From Blattabacterium cuenoti (GTDB taxonomy: Bacteria; Bacteroidota; Bacteroidia; Flavobacteriales; Blattabacteriaceae), in NCBI RefSeq assembly GCF_014252075.1, contig NZ_CP059209.1, positions 62,001 to 126,000 of the forward strand: DNA of 64,000 nucleotides. Reading direction: 5' to 3'. The translations under genes were made by a program, and so were the position numbers. Under the pieces are notes generated by a model. That model had not been told where the DNA came from, searched no databases, and saw only the letters and a program-made list of their open reading frames with translations. Shown piece by piece: positions 56,009 through 64,000 of this stretch (positions are counted from its first letter, which is position 1; the number at the start of each line of letters is the position of its first letter).

Positions 56009-57394
56009 TCATATCATTTTTGATGGATTGACTAATTTTTCAAATTTTTCTTCAGTTAAATATCCTAATCGAATTGCTTCTTCTTTTAAAGTCTTATTAT
56101 TTTCATAAGCAGATTTTGCTATTTCTGCTGATTTTTCGTATCCAATATGAGTATTCAATGCTGTGACTAACATCAAAGATTTATCCAAAAATTCTTTAAT
56201 TCTTTGATTATTTGGTTTGATCCCTTTCACACAAAAAGAAGAAAAAGAAGTACAAGCATCTGCAAGAAGTTGGGAAGATTGTAAAAAATTATACACTATT
56301 AATGGTTTAGATACATTTAATTCGTAGTTTCCTGAAGACGCTGCCATGGAAATGGAGACATCGTTTCCTAAAACTTGTGTACAAACCATCATAATAGCTT
56401 CACATTGAGTAGGATTTATTTTTCCAGGCATGATAGAAGAACCAGGTTCATTTTCAGGAATGAAAATTTCTCCAATTCCTGAACGTGGTCCAGAAGCTAA
56501 AAAACGAATATCATTCGATATTTTTATTAAAGAAACGGCTATTTGTTTCAAAGCTCCGTGAGACTCTACCATAGCATTATGAGATGATAAAGCTTCAAAT
56601 TTATTCTTTGCGATTTTAAAAGGAAAACCTGTATATCTACATATATATTCAGTCACTTTTGCATCATATCCTTTAGGGGCATTTAATCCAGTTCCCACAG
56701 CGGTTCCCCCTATAGCTAATTCAGAAAGATGATCTAAAGTTTTTTCAATAGAATCTAATCCATGATCCATTTGAGAGAAATAACCGGAAAATTCTTGCCC
56801 TAAAGTGATGGGGGTTGCATCCATCAGATGGGTTCTTCCTATTTTAATCACATTTTGAAATAATTTTGATTTTTTTTTTAAAGTTTCTTTTAATTTCTTA
56901 ATAGAAGGAATAGTTTTTTCTATCAACTTTTTATAAGAAGCAATATGCATTGCTGTAGGAAAAGTATCATTAGATGATTGAGACATATTAACATCATCAT
57001 TTGGGTGAATAAAAGATTTTCCTTGACCAAGGACCCCTCCTGTTAAAACGTGAGCTCTATTAGAAATCACTTCATTAATATTCATATTGGTATGAGTTCC
57101 AGATCCTGTTTGCCATATAACTAAAGGAAATTGATCATTTAATTTTTCTTCTATAATTTCATCACAAACTAAAGAGATAATATCTCTTTTTTTTTTAGAC
57201 AAAAGACCAAATTTATAGTTTGCATGAGCAGCAGCTTTTTTTAAAAAACCAAAGGAATGAATAATTTCTATAGGCATAGAAGCTTCTGAACCTATTCTAA
57301 AATTTTTCCTTGATCTTTCTGTTTGCGCTCCCCAGTATTTATCTACAGGAACTTTCACCTCTCCCAAAGTATCTTTTTCTGTTCTATAAATCAT
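56009..57394 (-). CDS. fumC: Fumarate hydratase class II
   Basis: TCA enzyme of 461 residues. [18 protein letters not shown], the [13 protein letters not shown] helix, [16 protein letters not shown] and the superfamily signature [15 protein letters not shown] are intact. The Fe-S-free class is typical of low-iron or oxygen-stable metabolism. Complete. Confidence 0.95.
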   Translation of the reverse strand: MIYRTEKDTLGEVKVPVDKYWGAQTERSRKNFRIGSEASMPIEIIHSFGFLKKAAAHANYKFGLLSKKKRDIISLVCDEIIEEKLNDQFPLVIWQTGSGTHTNMNINEVISNRAHVLTGGVLGQGKSFIHPNDDVNMSQSSNDTFPTAMHIASYKKLIEKTIPSIKKLKETLKKKSKLFQNVIKIGRTHLMDATPITLGQEFSGYFSQMDHGLDSIEKTLDHLSELAIGGTAVGTGLNAPKGYDAKVTEYICRYTGFPFKIAKNKFEALSSHNAMVESHGALKQIAVSLIKISNDIRFLASGPRSGIGEIFIPENEPGSSIMPGKINPTQCEAIMMVCTQVLGNDVSISMAASSGNYELNVSKPLIVYNFLQSSQLLADACTSFSSFCVKGIKPNNQRIKEFLDKSLMLVTALNTHIGYEKSAEIAKSAYENNKTLKEEAIRLGYLTEEKFEKLVNPSKMI

Positions 57395-57452
57395 AGTCCT
57401 ATTTTTTTTTACTAAATTATAGAAAAAATTATAACTTTTTATTTATTAAAAA

Positions 57453-57614
57453 ATGATGATAATTAAGTTTATAGGATTTTTACTTTTTTTGTTAGTAATT
57501 ATATCTGGTTTTTGGTGTGTTTTTTTTCTATCTTTTTTTAGTATTTACTGGATTATCATAGGGATATTCATCAATTTGATTATGAATTTTATAAAAAGAA
57601 AAGAAAAAATATAA
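57453..57614 (+). CDS. Small two-helix membrane protein, unrecognised
   Basis: A 53-codon frame starting with tandem ATGs. Nearly all residues are hydrophobic (Ile, Leu, Phe, Val, Trp) in two blocks, about 3-30 and 31-46, followed by a basic end (NFIKRKEKI). It stops one base before the ATG of the next gene, and this tight spacing supports a real coupled gene. I do not recognise the family. AT-rich DNA can produce such frames by chance, so confidence is limited. Confidence 0.45.
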   Translation: MMIIKFIGFLLFLLVIISGFWCVFFLSFFSIYWIIIGIFINLIMNFIKRKEKI

Positions 57615-57615
57615 A

Positions 57616-57912
57616 ATGTTAAAAAACAAATACTTATGGATAAGTTTTTGTTTTTTTATATGGATGTTTTTTTTTGATTCTAATTCTTTAATATTACATT
57701 ATAAGTTTGAGAATAGTATCAAAGAAATGACATTAGATAGAGATTCTTTAAAAAAGAAAATTTTATCAGAAGAAAACCATTTAAAAAAATTGACTACAGA
57801 TCCTAAATATCTAGAAAAATTAGCAAGAGAAAAATTTTATATGAAAAAAAAAGATGAAGATTTATTTTTGATATCCAGAAAAAATCAGATGGAACTGATA
57901 AAAATAACATAA
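57616..57912 (+). CDS. ftsB: Septum formation initiator (FtsB/DivIC-like)
   Basis: A 98-residue bitopic protein with one N-terminal helix (about 5-27), then a heptad-like coiled coil (MTLDRDSLKKKILSEENHLKKL) and the conserved PKYLEKLAREKFYMKKKDED. This is the DivIC/FtsB layout of the divisome core. It converges on mnmG with a 3-base gap. FtsL and FtsQ partners are not in the window. Confidence 0.88.
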   Translation: MLKNKYLWISFCFFIWMFFFDSNSLILHYKFENSIKEMTLDRDSLKKKILSEENHLKKLTTDPKYLEKLAREKFYMKKKDEDLFLISRKNQMELIKIT

Positions 57913-57915
57913 TAG

Positions 57916-59790
57916 TTAACGTCCCATATAAATAAGCAAAATACTTAAATCGGAAGGAGATACACCACTGATTCTTGATGCTTGCGCCAATGATACTGGA
58001 CGATAATAATCTAATTTTTCTCTTGCTTCTAAGGAAAGAGATTGAATTTTTTTATAATCAAAATTATTTGGAATTTTTAGATTTTCTAATTTTAATAATT
58101 TTTTCGCATTTTCTTTTTCCCTATCTATATATCCTTTATATTTGATTTGAATACTAACTTGTTCTAATATTTCTTGATTAAAATCGTTTTTTTTAATTTC
58201 TTCCATTAGAAACGGAATGGATATAATGTCTTTTATATCAATCTCAGAACGAGATAAAATAGTTTCTATTTTTTTTTCATTATATATTCTAGGAGAATTT
58301 TTATCATCTAAAATGGGATTTATAACTTTCGGTTCAAAATTTCTTTTTTGAAATAGATCCATGCATTTTTCTATTTTGGATTTTTTTTTATCTAATATTT
58401 TCATTTTTTCTTCCGAAATTAAACCAATATTGTATCCCATAGGTGTTAATCTGACATCTGCATTATCTTGCCGTAATAACATTCTATATTCAGCTCTTGA
58501 AGTAAACATTCTATAAGGTTCTTCTGTCCCTTTTGTAATTAAATCATCTATTAAAACACCAATATAAGCTTGATTTCTTTTAAGAATAAACGGTTCTTCT
58601 CTACGAATTTTTAAATGAGCATTGATTCCTGCCATTAATCCTTGAGCAGCAGCTTCTTCATATCCAGTAGTTCCATTAATTTGTCCAGAAAAAAAAAGAT
58701 TTTTTATAACCTTACTTTCCAAAGTGGGTTTCAATTGTTCGGGAGGAAAGTAATCGTATTCTATTGCATATCCAGGTCTTAATATTTTCACTTTTTCAAA
58801 TCCAGAAATTTTTTTTAATGATTGATATTGTACTTCTTCTGAAAAAGAAGTGGAAAATCCATTTACATACACTTCTACAGTATTCCACCCTTCAGGTTCT
58901 ACAAAAATAGGATGTTCTTCTTTATTAGAAAATCTAAAAATCTTTTCTTCTATAGAAGGACAGTATCTGGGGCTGATCCCTTGAATAGATCCTGTAAAAA
59001 TTGGAGAAAAATTGAAATTTTTACGTATTAAATCATGTACTTTTTGATTTGTATAAGTTATATAACATTTTCGTTGTCTAGTTAATTTTTTTGTTTCATA
59101 AGAAAAAGAAAATTTTTTTGGATGAGAATCTCCATCTTGAGATTTCATTTTTTCATAATTTAAAGTACGTCCATCTACCCTTGGGGATGTTCCCGTTTTC
59201 ATTCTCCCACATTTCAATCCAAAGTATTTGGTTAACTGTTCCGTGATTCCCTTAACTTCTTTTTCTGCTATTCTTCCTCCATCAATTTTTTTTTTCCCAA
59301 TATGTATTTTTCCATTTAAAAAAGTACCATTTGTAAGTATAACTGATTTTCCTTTAATTTTTAATCCCAAAAAAGTTTTTACACCTTTCACTTGATCTTT
59401 TTCTATAATTAAAGAAGTCACTGTATCTTGATATAGATCTAATTGAACATTTTTTTCTAAAAAAAATCTCCAATAATAGGAGTATAATTTTCTATCGCAT
59501 TGAGCTCTAGGGCTCCACATTGCTGGTCCTTTGGACTTATTTAGCATTCTAAATTGAATCATGCTATAATCAGCAATGATTCCAGAATATCCCCCTAAAG
59601 CATCTATTTCTCTAATCATTTGTCCTTTGGCTATGCCTCCTACAGCTGGATTACATGACATTTCACCTATAGTTTGTAAATTTGTAGTAATAAGCAAAGT
59701 TTTTGACCCCATATTAGAAGATGCGGATGCGGCTTCTGCTCCAGAATGGCCTCCACCAACCACTATAATATCATATATATCTAAAAACAT
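57916..59790 (-). CDS. mnmG: tRNA uridine-5-carboxymethylaminomethyl modification protein MnmG
   Basis: FAD protein acting with MnmE on U34 of several tRNAs. The dinucleotide-binding IIVVGGGHSGAEAA, SCNPAVGGIAKGQMIREID, and CPSIEEKIFRF, with PEGWNTVEVYVNG later, are diagnostic. The C-terminal helical domain is complete (ISGVSPSDLSILLIYM). It is 624 residues. It shares the U34 pathway with MnmA in this window. It lies 2 bases after ybeY. Confidence 0.95.
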   Translation of the reverse strand: MFLDIYDIIVVGGGHSGAEAASASSNMGSKTLLITTNLQTIGEMSCNPAVGGIAKGQMIREIDALGGYSGIIADYSMIQFRMLNKSKGPAMWSPRAQCDRKLYSYYWRFFLEKNVQLDLYQDTVTSLIIEKDQVKGVKTFLGLKIKGKSVILTNGTFLNGKIHIGKKKIDGGRIAEKEVKGITEQLTKYFGLKCGRMKTGTSPRVDGRTLNYEKMKSQDGDSHPKKFSFSYETKKLTRQRKCYITYTNQKVHDLIRKNFNFSPIFTGSIQGISPRYCPSIEEKIFRFSNKEEHPIFVEPEGWNTVEVYVNGFSTSFSEEVQYQSLKKISGFEKVKILRPGYAIEYDYFPPEQLKPTLESKVIKNLFFSGQINGTTGYEEAAAQGLMAGINAHLKIRREEPFILKRNQAYIGVLIDDLITKGTEEPYRMFTSRAEYRMLLRQDNADVRLTPMGYNIGLISEEKMKILDKKKSKIEKCMDLFQKRNFEPKVINPILDDKNSPRIYNEKKIETILSRSEIDIKDIISIPFLMEEIKKNDFNQEILEQVSIQIKYKGYIDREKENAKKLLKLENLKIPNNFDYKKIQSLSLEAREKLDYYRPVSLAQASRISGVSPSDLSILLIYMGR

Positions 59791-59792
59791 GA

Positions 59793-60209
59793 TTATTTTT
59801 TCAATAAATTTAAATAAAACTCTTCTTTTTTTTTCATTATCTTTTTATCCATTTTTTTTTGATCATCATATCCTAAAAGATGTAATACAGCATGTATCAT
59901 CACACGTTTCAATTCAACCAGGAAAGATTGATTCCATTGTTTAGAATTCTCTAAAACACGGTCTACACTAATGAATATATCTCCAGATATCCATTTATCG
60001 ATAGAATAATTAAATGAAAGTACATCTGTATAAAAATTTTTTTGCAAATATTTTTTATTCATGTCTAAAAGAAAATTATCATTACAAAAAACATAATTTA
60101 TATTGCCAATATACATACCTTCATTATTTAACAAAATACAAATTTCTTTAATAAAAAAAGATTTTTCTTGAATCTGAAAATAAGGAATCTCATAAAATAA
60201 TCTAATCAT
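59793..60209 (-). CDS. ybeY: Endoribonuclease/rRNA maturation factor YbeY
   Basis: Metal-dependent RNase for 16S rRNA 3'-end maturation, 138 residues. The zinc motif reads HAVLHLLGYDD: the first two His are present, but the third ligand is Asp instead of His. I recall Asp at this place in other Flavobacteriia. TDVLSFNY is the other family signature. Short N-terminus. It is the first gene of the pair with mnmG. Confidence 0.9.
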   Translation of the reverse strand: MIRLFYEIPYFQIQEKSFFIKEICILLNNEGMYIGNINYVFCNDNFLLDMNKKYLQKNFYTDVLSFNYSIDKWISGDIFISVDRVLENSKQWNQSFLVELKRVMIHAVLHLLGYDDQKKMDKKIMKKKEEFYLNLLKK

Positions 60210-60254
60210 TATTTCTTATTTTAATAAGATAATTAAGAATAATTTTTACATATT

Positions 60255-60956
60255 TTGACAAGAATCAAAAAAATAATTCCAAACGTTTTTACTTTATTGA
60301 ACTTATTTTGTGGGTGCATATCCATAATTTTTTTACAATCAAAAAATTATGAAGGTTCTGCTTTTGCTACTTTCTTCTCAATAATTTTTGATTTATTAGA
60401 TGGTTTTGTGTCTAGACTGATAAAAAACGAAAATCAATTCGGAAAAGAATTAGATTCTCTCGCTGATATGGTTTCTTTTGGAATAGTTCCATCCATAATA
60501 GTTTTTCTTTTATTGAAAACAATGAAAAAAAAAATACCATTTATTGAATGGTTTTCTTTTTTTATTTCCATTTTTTCCGCATGTCGTTTAGCTAAATTTA
60601 ATATGAATCCTTATAATAATTATAGAGGATTGACAACCCCTATCAATACTTTATTTTTTTCTTCTTTATCTATTGTAACGAATTCTTCTACAGTCCCTCT
60701 TTTCATAAAAAATTTTATAATGTCTCCTATCATAATATTTTTTCTGATATTATTTTCTTGTTATTTTTTGGTCTCTAAAATACCAATGATTTCGTTTAAT
60801 TTTCAAGGGTTATCTTGGAAAAAGAATAAAATACGTTATTTTTTCTTATTGATTAGTACATTTCTTTTATTAACTTTACATGTCGTAGCTTTACCATGCA
60901 TTATTATTTTTTACATAACAATTTCAACCTATTTTCATAGATTGAAAAATTCATAA
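60255..60956 (+). CDS. pssA: CDP-diacylglycerol-serine O-phosphatidyltransferase
   Basis: Membrane enzyme making phosphatidylserine, precursor of phosphatidylethanolamine. The CDP-alcohol motif D-G-x2-A-R-x8-G-x3-D-x3-D appears as DGFVSR...GKELDSLAD, with Ser in place of the Ala. It is 233 residues with about seven hydrophobic helices. The start is TTG at 60255, which gives the family-like opening TRIKKIIPNVFTLLNLFCGC; no ATG is available close by. Confidence 0.92.
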   Translation: MTRIKKIIPNVFTLLNLFCGCISIIFLQSKNYEGSAFATFFSIIFDLLDGFVSRLIKNENQFGKELDSLADMVSFGIVPSIIVFLLLKTMKKKIPFIEWFSFFISIFSACRLAKFNMNPYNNYRGLTTPINTLFFSSLSIVTNSSTVPLFIKNFIMSPIIIFFLILFSCYFLVSKIPMISFNFQGLSWKKNKIRYFFLLISTFLLLTLHVVALPCIIIFYITISTYFHRLKNS

Positions 60957-60970
60957 TAAATATCTTACAT

Positions 60971-61741
60971 ATGAAATTAAAACTTCATCGTCCCATTTGT
61001 TTCTTTGATATAGAAGCAACAGGAATCAATATCGGAAAAGATAGAATTATAGAAATATCCATATTAAAAATATTTCCTAATGGAAATCAAGAAAATAAAA
61101 CTTGGTTAGTTGACCCTGGTATTCCTATACCTCCGCAATCAACAGCTATTCATGGAATTAAAGATGAAGATGTCGCAGGAAAACTTAGATTTAAAGATGT
61201 GTCCGTTCTCATTTTTAAAATGATTGAAAATACAGATCTAGCAGGATATAATTCTAATAGATTTGATATTCCAATTTTAGCAGAAGAAATGCTTCGTTCA
61301 GGAATATCTTTTGATATAAAAAAATACAAAACTATAGACGTACAAGTTATATTTCATAAAATGGAACCTAGGACTCTTTCTGCTGCTTATAAATATTATT
61401 GCAGTAAAAATCTCATGAAAGCTCATAGTTCAAAAGCAGATGCATTTGCTACATATGAAATATTACTAGCACAATTGGAAAAATATGAAAATTTGAAAAA
61501 AGATGTTAAAAGTCTAAATCAATTTTCTCATCAAAAAAATATAGCAGATCTTGCTGGATTTATCAAAATAGATGAAGAAGGAAACGAAATATTTAATTTT
61601 GGAAAATATAAAGGAGAAAAAGTTTTTGAAATCTTTGAAAAAGACCCCAATTATTATGGATGGATACAAAATTCAGATTTTCCCTTATACACAAAAAAAA
61701 TATTAACAGGAGTTAAATTAAGGAGATTCAATAAATCTTAA
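60971..61741 (+). CDS. DEDDh 3'-5' exonuclease (DnaQ-like)
   Basis: 256 residues. ExoI FDIEATGINIGKDRIIEIS, ExoII GYNSNRFDIPILAEE and ExoIII HSSKADAFATYEIL carry the four acidic residues and the His. The later segment FNFGKYKGEKVFEIFEKDPNYYGWI resembles the C-terminal region of related Bacteroidetes exonucleases. It might provide proofreading or general 3' trimming; no polymerase is adjacent. It converges on htpG with a 7-base gap. Confidence 0.88.
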   Translation: MKLKLHRPICFFDIEATGINIGKDRIIEISILKIFPNGNQENKTWLVDPGIPIPPQSTAIHGIKDEDVAGKLRFKDVSVLIFKMIENTDLAGYNSNRFDIPILAEEMLRSGISFDIKKYKTIDVQVIFHKMEPRTLSAAYKYYCSKNLMKAHSSKADAFATYEILLAQLEKYENLKKDVKSLNQFSHQKNIADLAGFIKIDEEGNEIFNFGKYKGEKVFEIFEKDPNYYGWIQNSDFPLYTKKILTGVKLRRFNKS

Positions 61742-61748
61742 AAAACCA

Positions 61749-63593
61749 TCATCTAACAAGATCTTCTAATCTTTTTGAGATAAAAGCAGTGAGATTTTTC
61801 CCTTGAAGCAAATTTTTGGATAAAAGAGTTAAATTCAAAGCTTCTTGAATCATTTCTTTTCTTTTATCTTCATATGTTTCTTGTAATATTTTTTTCATCA
61901 AAATATGATTTGTATTTACTATCAATTGATAATATTCTTTTTGATCTTTTTCTTTTACAATTTCCCTTCCTATAGAATTCATTTCTTTGATTCTTCTTAA
62001 AAACTCTGGAACGATAATTAAAAAAGGAGAATCTTTTTTGGATAAATTTTCTAATTGTATAGAAAATTTATATTCATCCACTAAATGATTACTAATAAAA
62101 CTTATCAAATCTTGTTTTTCTTTTTCAGAAAGTTCTGAGTCATATTTTTTTTCTTTATCAATTAATTTTTCAATATGATCTGAGTCTACTCTAACAAAAG
62201 AAATTTCCTTGTCATAAAATTCCAACTTTTGCATTAAATGAACTGAAAGTGGACTATCCAAAATTAAAACTTCATAATTCCTATTTTTTGCTTCTTTAAT
62301 GTAACTATGTTGTTCTTCTTTATCTGAAGAATAAAGAAAAACAATTTTTCCTTCTTTATTTTTTTGGGTTGGACTTATTTTTTCTTTAAACTCTTCTAAA
62401 GTAAAATAAATGTTATTGACAGTAGAAAAAATTAAAAATTTAATAGCTTTATCAAAAAAGTTTTGTGTACTAATCATTCCGTATTCCACTATAATTTTTA
62501 TATCTTCCCATTTTTTTTGAAAATCTTCTCTATTTATTGTAAATAGAGAATTTAACTTATCAGAAACTTTTCTTGTTATGTATCTAGATATGTTTTTTAC
62601 AGATGTATCGGATTGTAAATGAGAACGTGATACATTAAGTGGAATATCTGGAGAATCTATAACTCCTTTTAATAAGCTCAGAAAATCTGGAACAATTCCT
62701 TCTAAATTATCCGTGATATAAACCTGATTTTGATACAAATGAATTTTGTCTTTCTGTATGTCAATTCTTCTTTCTATTTTAGGAAAAAATAAAATTCCTG
62801 TCAGATGAAAAGGATGATCTATATTTAAATGCACCCAAAATAAAGGATCTTCTAACTGATTAGGATATAATTCATGATAAAAATCTAAATAATTTTTATC
62901 AATCAATTGAAGTGGATTTTTATTCCAAGTAGGATGAATATTATTGACAATAGTTTCTTTATCGTTATCTTCTTTGGAAGATAAATGGATTTCTACAGGA
63001 AGAAATTTGCAATATTTTTGTAGTAATTTTAAAATACGATTATATTCTAAAAATTCCTTACTATCTTCATTAAGAAATAAAACGATTTCTGTTCCTCTAT
63101 CTCTTTTTTCAATTTCTTTCATAATAAAATTAGGAGATCCTTCGCAGGACCAAAATATAGATGAAGCTTCTTTTTGATAAGATTGAGTAAAAATCATGAC
63201 TTTATTAGATACCATAAAAGAAGAATAAAAACCCAAGCCAAAATGACCAATAATATGACTATCTTTTGTAGATGTATTATATTTCTTAATAAATTCTTCT
63301 GCTCCAGAAAAAGCTATTTGATTAATATATTTTTTTACTTCTTCTTTGGTCATTCCAATTCCATTATCTATTACATGAATAGTTTTATTTTTTTGATTTA
63401 TTAGAACACGAATTTTCAAATCATCTTCAATATCATCCAAATTTTCCAATTTAGCTATAGTTTTCAATTTAATAATAGCATCTGTTGCATTAGAAACAAG
63501 TTCACGCAAAAAAACTTCTTGATCAGAATAAAGAAATCTTTTAATGATAGGGAAAATATTATTTGAAGTAACACTAATTTTATTATCCTCCAT
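61749..63593 (-). CDS. htpG: Chaperone HtpG (Hsp90)
   Basis: GHKL-ATPase chaperone of 614 residues. FLRELVSNATDAI, IDNGIGMTKEE and GHFGLGFYSSFMVS form the ATP pocket; GIVPDFLSLLKGVIDSPDIPLNVSR is the middle-domain signature. The C-terminal dimerisation part is present. A GACA-AAA-TGTC palindrome and a sigma-54-like element lie in the 69 bases before its ATG. Confidence 0.95.
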   Translation of the reverse strand: MEDNKISVTSNNIFPIIKRFLYSDQEVFLRELVSNATDAIIKLKTIAKLENLDDIEDDLKIRVLINQKNKTIHVIDNGIGMTKEEVKKYINQIAFSGAEEFIKKYNTSTKDSHIIGHFGLGFYSSFMVSNKVMIFTQSYQKEASSIFWSCEGSPNFIMKEIEKRDRGTEIVLFLNEDSKEFLEYNRILKLLQKYCKFLPVEIHLSSKEDNDKETIVNNIHPTWNKNPLQLIDKNYLDFYHELYPNQLEDPLFWVHLNIDHPFHLTGILFFPKIERRIDIQKDKIHLYQNQVYITDNLEGIVPDFLSLLKGVIDSPDIPLNVSRSHLQSDTSVKNISRYITRKVSDKLNSLFTINREDFQKKWEDIKIIVEYGMISTQNFFDKAIKFLIFSTVNNIYFTLEEFKEKISPTQKNKEGKIVFLYSSDKEEQHSYIKEAKNRNYEVLILDSPLSVHLMQKLEFYDKEISFVRVDSDHIEKLIDKEKKYDSELSEKEKQDLISFISNHLVDEYKFSIQLENLSKKDSPFLIIVPEFLRRIKEMNSIGREIVKEKDQKEYYQLIVNTNHILMKKILQETYEDKRKEMIQEALNLTLLSKNLLQGKNLTAFISKRLEDLVR

Positions 63594-63624
63594 AAAACTA
63601 AATTATTGAAAAAAGAAAAATAAA

Positions 63625-63640
63625 ACAAAGATCATACCAT
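63625..63640 (-). promoter_or_regulatory. htpG: Sigma-54-like element upstream of htpG
   Basis: On the minus strand ATGGTATGATCTTTGT: GG and G at the -24/-12 positions 10 bases apart, with T instead of the C at -12. Start of transcription would be near 63613, 20 bases before the ATG. It is weaker than the grpE match. Confidence 0.35.
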
Positions 63641-63653
63641 AATAAATTAAGAA

Positions 63654-63664
63654 GACAAAATGTC
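63654..63664. promoter_or_regulatory. 11-bp palindrome upstream of htpG
   Basis: GACA-AAA-TGTC, 15 bases upstream of the sigma-54-like element and overlapping the ftsY stop codon by two bases. The half sites face the opposite way from those at grpE, so it may or may not be the same element. Confidence 0.3.
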
Positions 63665-64000
63665 ATTTTTCATTATTTTTATCTTCAAAAAAACAATCTA
63701 TAAATTTTTTTCCATCAAATTTTTTCAAATCTTGTATTTTTTCACCTGTTCCTAGATATTGTATGGGAATTTTGAATTGATCCATAATTCCTATTACTAC
63801 ACCCCCCTTAGCTGTCCCTTCTATTTTTGTCAATATAATAGAAGAAATTTTAACAAAATAAGTAAACTTTTTGACCTGTTCAAAAGCGTTTTGACCTGTG
63901 CTGGCGTCTAAAACAAGCATAATTTCATGAGGTGATTCAGGTATAATTTTTTTCATGACTCTACTTATTTTAGATAGCTCTTCCATCAAACCAATACGAT
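63663..64000 (-). CDS. ftsY: Signal recognition particle receptor FtsY (5' part outside window)
   Basis: C-terminal end of the NG GTPase domain. The frame stays open to the window edge (R-I-G-L-M-E-E-L, the end of the DTAGR-type region). LTKIEGTAKGG holds the G4 box, where the usual TKLD Asp is Glu (codon at 63819-63821). GGVVIGIMDQFKIPIQYLGTGEKIQDL and the ending KKFIDCFF are typical of FtsY. It targets ribosomes with SRP to the membrane. Confidence 0.92.
   Translation of the reverse strand, partial: RIGLMEELSKISRVMKKIIPESPHEIMLVLDASTGQNAFEQVKKFTYFVKISSIILTKIEGTAKGGVVIGIMDQFKIPIQYLGTGEKIQDLKKFDGKKFIDCFFEDKNNEK

Noticed and set aside
1..64000. CRISPR arrays, insertion sequences, prophage or restriction systems
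   Set aside because: No repeated spacer pattern, transposase, integrase or methylase was found; repeats are only A/T homopolymers.

Overview
The window is a very AT-rich (roughly a quarter G+C by eye), almost fully coding stretch of a reduced Bacteroidetes/Flavobacteriia chromosome. Gene content and protein style fit an obligate insect endosymbiont, most likely Blattabacterium of cockroaches. The indicators are a six-subunit alternative complex III, Bacteroidetes-type LepB, IlvC and DnaX, a GYDIA-type GHMP kinase, a DUF3127 protein, a lone ATP synthase atpB-E-F-H-A-G cluster without atpD/atpC, and complete branched-chain amino acid genes. There are no mobile elements, phage genes, CRISPR arrays or restriction systems. 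The species call is inference; no rRNA gene is present to confirm it.

Layout. 1-4.3 kb: dnaX (cut by the left edge), an N-domain-less clpC and nth. 4.3-8.7 kb (minus): two M16 peptidases, a DUF59 protein, an SPFH protein and a DUF3127 protein. 8.8-16.9 kb: actABCDEF, the quinol:cytochrome c oxidoreductase (alternative complex III). 16.9-21.7 kb (minus): hemC-trkH-trkA-hemD and tsaB. 21.7-25.9 kb: nadE, folE, cysS and a cystathionine PLP enzyme. 26-30.9 kb: ATP synthase Fo plus delta, alpha and gamma. 30.9-35 kb: trpS, grpE-dnaJ, mnmA. 35-41.5 kb: ilvD-ilvB-ilvN-ilvC-ilvA preceded by the only non-coding stretch above 300 bases, then an antisense tRNA-Leu(GAG). 41.6-50 kb: dapB, lepB, then on the minus strand mutY, a GldE/CorC-like protein, a TPR protein, ribH, mutL and a rhomboid protease. 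49.9-52 kb: HU, a 29-residue very basic ribosomal-type peptide, rng and tRNA-Leu(UAG). 52-64 kb: gltA, a GHMP kinase, fabD, tatD, fumC, a small membrane ORF, ftsB-like, mnmG, ybeY, pssA, a DEDDh exonuclease, htpG and ftsY (cut by the right edge).

Together the genes show a respiring symbiont (ACIII, ATP synthase, citrate synthase, fumarase, haem synthesis) that makes isoleucine/valine, part of lysine, riboflavin, folate precursors and NAD. It keeps minimal repair (MutL, MutY, Nth) and chaperones.

No wholly new multi-gene system is evident. The most interesting signals are regulatory and reductive. A sigma-54-type -24/-12 promoter preceded by a perfect palindrome lies upstream of grpE-dnaJ, with a weaker parallel upstream of htpG. 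DnaX has altered Walker A and B residues, ClpC has lost its N-domain, and IlvN is reduced to an ACT domain. A terminator-like hairpin sits 23 bases before ilvD. An 11-A tract separates an upstream ATG from the folE frame. FtsY carries Glu in place of the G4 Asp. Two small genes, at 50281-50370 and 57453-57614, are easily missed.
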